DNA of 9,698 bases, from contig JACKCM010000015.1 of the NCBI GenBank assembly GCA_020634035.1, forward strand, positions 1 to 9,698, read 5' to 3'. This DNA is from Candidatus Obscuribacterales bacterium (GTDB lineage Bacteria > Cyanobacteriota > Vampirovibrionia > Obscuribacterales > Obscuribacteraceae). The notes under the pieces were generated by a model. It did no database searches, was not told where the DNA came from, and saw only the letters and a program-made list of their open reading frames with translations. Positions 6,387-9,698 of this stretch are shown one piece after another. The position numbers were made by a program, and so were the translations under genes. The stretch's first letter is position 1, and every line of letters starts with the position of its first letter.

Positions 6387-7997
6387 TTATTGTTTCCCTT
6401 TCTCGATAGCGCTTAAAAGTGGCTTCAAGTCTCCGTGGGCTACTCCTATTGCCAGCATCGCTTTCCAGACTCCTATCCGGGCACTGGCTAGACGAAACTT
6501 TGCCTGAGCAAGAATCTGCTCAGCCTGGGCGACATCTGCTACCGTTCCCAGTCCGACCTGATAGCGGGTGACGGCAAGAGTCTTTGCTTCTTCTGCTGCC
6601 TCAACCTCTGCCGGCACGTTTTGCACCAGACCGACAGCAGCTTCTAGAAGGGCTTTGGCTCTTTCATCCTGGGCGGTCAACTGCTGAGCAATAACATCGT
6701 AGGCACTTTTCTCGGCAGACAGATTGCAGCGCTCGACGTTCTTCTCCGCTTTTATCTGCCAGTAATCTAAGAAAGGAATCTGCACCATCATGCCGATGTG
6801 ATAGTTGGGCACCAGCGGGAAGAGACCATGAACGTCTCTGGATTGTCTCTGGTTGCCTTTCTCTACAGATAGACCGGCACCACGCAGGTTGCATCCTCCC
6901 CAGAAGTGCAACTTGGGATAATAGGTCTTATCAAGAACATTCAATCGACCTTCCACCACATCGACGGCTTGTTTGCCCGCGACGGCAACCGGATGATCGT
7001 CGACAATAAATTTGCCGAATCTGACATTGGGCGGATCTTCGATATCAAGAATAGGGAATGGATCGATTGCCACTATAGTCCCGGCTATACCAAGGGACTC
7101 TGCCAGATTGGCCATAGCCACTCTTTCCATCTTCTTTGCTTCGATCAACAGGTTCTTCGCTTTAGCTATCTGGGCCTGGGCAAGAGAAGCGTCGGCTCCT
7201 GGTCTCAACTCTGCCGCCACCATTGACGATACTGTCTTCTCAAAGACTTCAAAGTTATGGACATTAAAAGCGGCGGCTTTGACCTGCTCTTTAGCGACAA
7301 TCAATTCTAGAAAAGCCTGGGCTGCCGAAGTGGCGACATCCAGTTCGGTGATACCAAGGTTAGCTCTGGCTTGCTTGAGCTGTTGCTTTCGTAAATCGAT
7401 ACGCGCTTTGTGCAAGCCGAAATCAATCGGATCCCAATCGAGAATGAAACCGGTGCCACTGGAGAATACCGGACTCATCACGATGGCGTTGGTACCGGGA
7501 CCAGGGTTGGGGGGTAGGGTCGGGTCTGGTATAAGCACCTGGGTAAGCTTATTGTGGGTAGACATGACTGTCTGGTAGGAAGCAAGAGAGTCAGGCATGT
7601 ATTCTTTTATCTTTTGCAGACTGACCGTCTTTTTTGCAGCATCCACCTGGGCCTGCATCTGTTTCATTTTTGGGAAGTTGTAAACTGCCATATCAACCGC
7701 AGCTTTGAGCGTCATCTTCTTTGTCTGAACTTGCTTCGCTTGCAGATGAAGAGGAGTAGTTTTTGTCGGGGCACCTGGGTCCGGAATGCTCTTACTGGGC
7801 AATCCACGCAAAGGCACACTGCCATCCGCAGCCATTGCCGGTGCCTGGAGGGCAAGTGAGAGATAGAGCATCATAGCCAGGCGAGCGAGACTATAGTAAG
7901 AAATCAACTCGAAACTATTGCTTCTTTTCCTTGCACTCTGGATCGATTTAGAAATCTTGGATCTCAACCTGATTGCAAGGTGAGCACTGGCTGCCAC
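6387..7997 (-). CDS. TolC-like outer-membrane efflux channel (OEP family)
   Basis: With the start chosen here the product has 536 residues. Two outer-membrane efflux (OEP) repeats are visible. The first begins near 95 (MTLKAAVDMAVYNFP), includes DWDPIDFGLHKARIDLRKQQL at about 187-207, and ends with LRPGADASLAQAQ (264-276). The second ends with YQVGLGTVADVAQAEQILAQAKFRL (about 479-503), the matching position of the repeat. The protein should trimerise into the exit duct of the pump. The GTG at 7995-7997 is preceded by a perfect AAGGAGG (8004-8010) at 6-base spacing, the best ribosome site in the window. The open frame extends to TTG at 8042 and includes an ATG at 8030, neither with a ribosome site; an ATG at 7874 would leave too short a signal peptide. 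From the GTG, the signal peptide is unusually long: about 41 basic residues, then MMLYLSLALQAPAMA with cleavage near residue 56. First gene of the pump operon. Confidence 0.92.
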   Translation of the reverse strand: MAASAHLAIRLRSKISKSIQSARKRSNSFELISYYSLARLAMMLYLSLALQAPAMAADGSVPLRGLPSKSIPDPGAPTKTTPLHLQAKQVQTKKMTLKAAVDMAVYNFPKMKQMQAQVDAAKKTVSLQKIKEYMPDSLASYQTVMSTHNKLTQVLIPDPTLPPNPGPGTNAIVMSPVFSSGTGFILDWDPIDFGLHKARIDLRKQQLKQARANLGITELDVATSAAQAFLELIVAKEQVKAAAFNVHNFEVFEKTVSSMVAAELRPGADASLAQAQIAKAKNLLIEAKKMERVAMANLAESLGIAGTIVAIDPFPILDIEDPPNVRFGKFIVDDHPVAVAGKQAVDVVEGRLNVLDKTYYPKLHFWGGCNLRGAGLSVEKGNQRQSRDVHGLFPLVPNYHIGMMVQIPFLDYWQIKAEKNVERCNLSAEKSAYDVIAQQLTAQDERAKALLEAAVGLVQNVPAEVEAAEEAKTLAVTRYQVGLGTVADVAQAEQILAQAKFRLASARIGVWKAMLAIGVAHGDLKPLLSAIEKGKQ

Positions 7998-8003
7998 GAT
8001 CGC

Positions 8004-8010
8004 CCTCCTT
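8004..8010 (-). promoter_or_regulatory. Ribosome binding site that fixes the tolC-like start
   Basis: AAGGAGG on the minus strand is a full match to the Shine-Dalgarno core and lies 6 bases before GTG at 7997. It supports this start over the upstream TTG (8042) and ATG (8030), neither of which has such a site. Confidence 0.7.
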
Positions 8011-8041
8011 CTTGGTGCCACTGCTGCCATCTTAAAACCCA

Positions 8042-8053
8042 AATGTGATCATC
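8042..8053 (-). repeat. TGATCACATT motif, copy 2, within a 12-bp direct repeat
   Basis: AATGTGATCATC on the plus strand is repeated exactly at 8184-8195. Read toward the tolC-like gene it is GATGATCACATT and lies 45 bases before the GTG start. The first ten bases also occur in inverse orientation at 234-243. A role as operator of the pump operon is inferred. Confidence 0.5.
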
Positions 8054-8082
8054 TAGTGTTACCAAAATGCAGATAGCAAGCA

Positions 8083-8094
8083 CTTCTGCAGAAG
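8083..8094. repeat. 12-bp perfect palindrome CTTCTGCAGAAG
   Basis: CTTCTGCAGAAG reads the same on both strands, and two further flanking base pairs match after one mismatch (8080-8097). It lies between the two copies of the 12-bp direct repeat, about 90 bases upstream of the tolC-like start. A couple of 12-bp palindromes are expected by chance in a window this long, so only its location suggests function. Confidence 0.3.
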
Positions 8095-8183
8095 CGCATT
8101 CGTACAAAGCGCCTATTCATAAGCTTTTCCAGACACGATCAGATAGAAATCTTTTTTTCGCAGCCTAACCGCAAGAAGTGACG

Positions 8184-8210
8184 AATGTGATCATCCGGTG
8201 ATCCGGATCA
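8184..8210 (-). repeat. TGATCACATT motif, copy 3, next to palindrome TGATCCGGATCA
   Basis: AATGTGATCATC (8184-8195) is the second copy of the 12-bp repeat. Three bases later lies a perfect 12-bp palindrome, TGATCCGGATCA (8199-8210). The stretch also contains ATCCGG twice (8193-8198 and 8201-8206), so several TGATC-type half-sites are packed into 27 bases. This looks like a compound binding site in the divergent tolC/usp control region, but no binding protein is identified. Confidence 0.4.
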
Positions 8211-8220
8211 AATCGGCTCT

Positions 8221-8270
8221 CAGATTTCGTCCAGACTTTGTTCCAGAATTTGTACAGAAATTGTATTGAT
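8221..8270. promoter_or_regulatory. Helically phased CAGA/TCTG direct-repeat array
   Basis: CAGA begins at 8221, 8232, 8244 and 8255, spacings of 11, 12 and 11 bases, or about one helical turn. The middle units align more fully as TTTCGTCCAGAC, TTTGTTCCAGAA and TTTGTACAGAA, with a weak further unit ATTGTATTGAT. OmpR/PhoB-family regulators bind tandem 11-bp direct repeats of this kind. The array ends about 40 bases before the usp -10 box, a normal activator position, and is also upstream of the tolC operon. Function and binding partner are inferred. Confidence 0.45.
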
Positions 8271-8308
8271 AAAGCGTAAGTCTTATGAAGCTTTGGTGTA
8301 ATTATTAC

Positions 8309-8314
8309 TATAAT
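8309..8314 (+). promoter_or_regulatory. -10 box of the usp promoter
   Basis: TATAAT is a perfect -10 hexamer. At 17-base spacing the -35 position reads TGAAGC, a poor match, and there is no TG extension, so the promoter probably depends on an activator. Transcription would start near 8321, leaving a leader of about 93 bases before the usp ATG. Confidence 0.5.
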
Positions 8315-8367
8315 ATGGCAATTTTATAGCGCCACCGGCGGTATCATTAAAATTTTGAGAAATTCAT

Positions 8368-8394
8368 CAATTCGATAGCGTAGCGATCGAATTG
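8368..8394 (+). promoter_or_regulatory. Perfect 9-bp hairpin in the usp leader
   Basis: CAATTCGAT pairs perfectly with ATCGAATTG around the 9-base loop AGCGTAGCG. The hairpin ends 19 bases before the usp ATG, and no Shine-Dalgarno sequence is seen between them. There is no T-run, so it is not a terminator. It may affect translation or mRNA stability, or serve as an operator for a dimeric protein. Confidence 0.4.
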
Positions 8395-8413
8395 CAGTTA
8401 TAGTAAACTGGAT

Positions 8414-9322
8414 ATGAAAGTATTGCTCGCCACCGATGGCTCTCCGAACGCGGACATGTGTGTAACCACCATCTGCGAAGGACCGCTGGATAAAGATTCT
8501 ATAGTACATTCCATAGCCATCCACGATCCGATTCAGAGCAGATTGTTTCCTAAAAGACTGGACGAAGAGCGAGCCGAAAACATCGTGACCCTGGCAGTCA
8601 AACGCATTTCTGACGCTCATCCGGAATGTGTAGTCACCGGTGCCACCCTGAAAGGACATCCCGTTACTCGAATCCTTCAAGTAATGGAAAGCTTCGAACC
8701 GGATGTTCTCTTGATGGGAGCCCATGCTCGAACATCCTGGAGAGATGATGTTTTAGGCAAAACCAGCAACGAAGTACTTCGACGCTCAAGCTGTTCAGTC
8801 GTTTTGGTGAGAGCCGATCCCAATGAAAAAACGAAAAAAGCTCCGCGACATTTGCTCTGCTTCGATGACACATTAGTTACCCTGGAAGCCTTTTCTGAAC
8901 TGGAGAGAAGAATCTGGCCACCTGAATCTGAATTTGTAGTTCTCCATGTCCTGATAGATTTATTCGAGACCGGCTCCAACAACCCTGAAATAGACGCCGA
9001 ATTCGCCCAGAGGCGAATGGTGGAACGCAAAGTCTTGATGGAAAAATCAGTAGAAGATCAGGTCACCTCCCTGACTCGCTCTCTGCCCGGACACAAAATC
9101 ACAGGGCTGGTGGTACCAGAATCATTCGGGGGACCAGTTGATACAATATTGAATACAGCCGAAGAGATCGAAGCGGATCTTATAGTGATGGGCTCGCACC
9201 AGCGTAAAGGAATCGACCGATTCTGGCTGGGAAGCGTTTCTGAAGCAGTAGCAGAACATGCCCACTGTTCAGTAGAGATTATCCGACCGATGTTAAATAC
9301 CGAAGTGGAAGAGGAGAAGTAG
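8414..9322 (+). CDS. Two-domain universal stress protein (UspA family)
   Basis: The 302-residue cytoplasmic protein carries two UspA folds in tandem. Domain 1 (1-134) starts MKVLLATDGS, has VLLMGAHA at about 98-105 and ends NEVLRRSSCSVVLVR. Domain 2 (about 145-292) starts RHLLCFDD, has DLIVMGSHQRKGIDRFWLGS at 255-274 and ends EHAHCSVEIIRP. In ATP-binding Usp proteins the loop follows Gly-2X-Gly-9X-Gly-Ser/Thr. Here domain 1 has Gly102, Ala105, Gly115-Lys116 and domain 2 has Gly260, Gln263, Gly273-Ser274. The second Gly is therefore lost in both, and the Ser/Thr is lost in domain 1, so ATP binding may be weakened or absent. The ATG is chosen because the protein begins exactly at the first beta strand of the fold; no Shine-Dalgarno sequence is evident. 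A perfect -10 box, a phased repeat array and a leader hairpin lie upstream. The next gene starts 4 bases after the stop and is probably cotranscribed. The family is certain; the stress sensed is unknown. Confidence 0.93.
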   Translation: MKVLLATDGSPNADMCVTTICEGPLDKDSIVHSIAIHDPIQSRLFPKRLDEERAENIVTLAVKRISDAHPECVVTGATLKGHPVTRILQVMESFEPDVLLMGAHARTSWRDDVLGKTSNEVLRRSSCSVVLVRADPNEKTKKAPRHLLCFDDTLVTLEAFSELERRIWPPESEFVVLHVLIDLFETGSNNPEIDAEFAQRRMVERKVLMEKSVEDQVTSLTRSLPGHKITGLVVPESFGGPVDTILNTAEEIEADLIVMGSHQRKGIDRFWLGSVSEAVAEHAHCSVEIIRPMLNTEVEEEK

Positions 9323-9326
9323 AAAG

Positions 9327-9698
9327 ATGAAGATCAATAGAGTACTGCGAGCCTCTGTCCTGACACTACTAGTAGTGTCGGCCATCGCTGACGCCAGAGT
9401 CGCTTTTGCCGAAGATCAAATAAAAGAACAGGGAAGGTATTTAAAAAGTCAATCAGAGTTTTTCCGAAAGAACGAAACCATTGCCGAGAGCCAGGACAAG
9501 ATCAAAGAGCGCAAAAAAGAGATTAAAGAAGCGCCAAAAATTGACGAGAGCCCTGGTGTAGGAGGATTCAAAACCCTGCTTGCGCCAGAAGATTCGTTTA
9601 CAATTCAGGGTGTAGAGAAACTTTCAACCAGCTATACCCAACCGGACTTCTCTATAAAAACTCGCTTCAAGCTCCACGCCCGAGAAGGTCTCTGGGCC
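9327..9698 (+). CDS. Exported protein of unknown function (3' end missing)
   Basis: The first 124 codons of an open frame run off the right edge. I do not recognise the protein. It starts with a signal peptide: MKINRVLRAS, hydrophobic VLTLLVVSAIA, likely cleavage after AFA at residue 28. Residues 29-72 are highly charged and probably helical, with many Lys and Glu (DKIKERKKEIKEAPK). After a Gly-rich turn (GVGG, 77-80), a more ordinary mixed region begins (FKTLLAPEDSFTIQGVEKL) that could be the start of a globular or beta-rich domain. There is no Cys near the cleavage site, so it is not a lipoprotein. The ATG lies 4 bases after the usp stop. GAGGAG at the end of usp, about 10 bases upstream, can serve as ribosome site, so the two genes are likely translated from one message. 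An exported protein coupled to a cytoplasmic stress protein suggests a stress-related envelope role, which is inference. Confidence 0.75.
   Translation, partial: MKINRVLRASVLTLLVVSAIADARVAFAEDQIKEQGRYLKSQSEFFRKNETIAESQDKIKERKKEIKEAPKIDESPGVGGFKTLLAPEDSFTIQGVEKLSTSYTQPDFSIKTRFKLHAREGLWA

Larger units (their letters stand above)
7998..8413. other. Divergent intergenic control region between the tolC operon and usp
   Basis: These 416 bases contain no open frame that looks like a gene. They hold the tolC-like ribosome site, two copies of a 12-bp direct repeat, two perfect 12-bp palindromes, the phased CAGA array, the usp -10 box and the usp leader hairpin. No convincing -35/-10 pair could be found for the tolC operon on the minus strand, so its promoter is unlocated. 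Confidence 0.6.

Noticed and set aside
7012..7578. 188-codon plus-strand open frame opposite the tolC-like gene
   Set aside because: The protein has no recognisable features and is a shadow of a well-supported OEP gene on the other strand.
7998..8042. Upstream starts of the tolC-like gene at TTG 8042 and ATG 8030
   Set aside because: Neither has a ribosome site, whereas GTG at 7997 has a perfect AAGGAGG. The upstream frame also overlaps a repeated regulatory motif.
8042..8063. A full CRP-type site (TGTGA-N6-TCACA) upstream of the tolC-like gene
   Set aside because: The left half matches the E. coli consensus well but the right half reads AGTGT instead of TCACA. Only a half-site is supported.
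8060..8180. A promoter for the tolC operon on the minus strand
   Set aside because: Several TTG... and TAT... hexamers were tried, including TTGTAC with TGCTATCTG, but none gave a good pair at acceptable spacing.
8324..8725. 133-codon minus-strand open frame overlapping the usp start and leader
   Set aside because: It is antisense to the conserved first Usp domain, its sequence looks non-natural, and it has no ribosome site I can see.

Overview
The window looks like a chromosomal segment of a diderm (Gram-negative-type) bacterium with moderate GC, roughly half by eye. It encodes a complete TolC / RND pump / membrane-fusion-protein efflux system and several Sec-exported proteins, one of which is probably an outer-membrane protein. 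No rRNA, tRNA, transposase, integrase or CRISPR array is visible. Base composition and codon use look even throughout, so nothing marks recent transfer. The lineage cannot be fixed from the sequence. The atypical RND subfamily and the unrecognised exported proteins suggest a poorly sampled phylum rather than a well-known proteobacterium, which is inference only.

Layout, left to right. The 3' end of an OmpR/PhoB-type response regulator (+) is cut by the left edge. After an 80-base gap with a possible promoter and a 14-bp palindrome comes a DUF2490-family exported protein (+). Its stop codon lies 6 bases from the stop of a convergent minus-strand cluster. Read in its own direction, that cluster is tolC-like outer-membrane factor (GTG start at 7997), RND permease (1-base gap), HlyD-family membrane fusion protein (10-base gap), then after 74 bases an unrecognised exported helical protein. 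A 416-base divergent intergenic region (7998-8413) follows, rich in repeats and palindromes. Rightward from it run a two-domain UspA-type stress protein and, 4 bases later, an exported protein of unknown function cut by the right edge.

How the parts may work together. The tolC/RND/MFP genes should make one tripartite pump spanning the envelope. The exported protein behind them could be an accessory or a separately controlled passenger. The 10-mer TGATCACATT occurs three times, all at gene boundaries: once upstream of the DUF2490 gene and twice upstream of the tolC operon, always in the same orientation relative to the gene. This suggests the DUF2490 protein and the pump share a regulator. A separate array of CAGA/TCTG elements at 11-12-11 base spacing sits between the pump operon and usp, and resembles the helically phased direct repeats bound by OmpR/PhoB-family regulators. 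The partial regulator at the left edge is an obvious but unproven candidate. I see no clear evidence of a wholly new multi-gene system. The most promising novelties are the regulatory architecture and the two unrecognised exported proteins.
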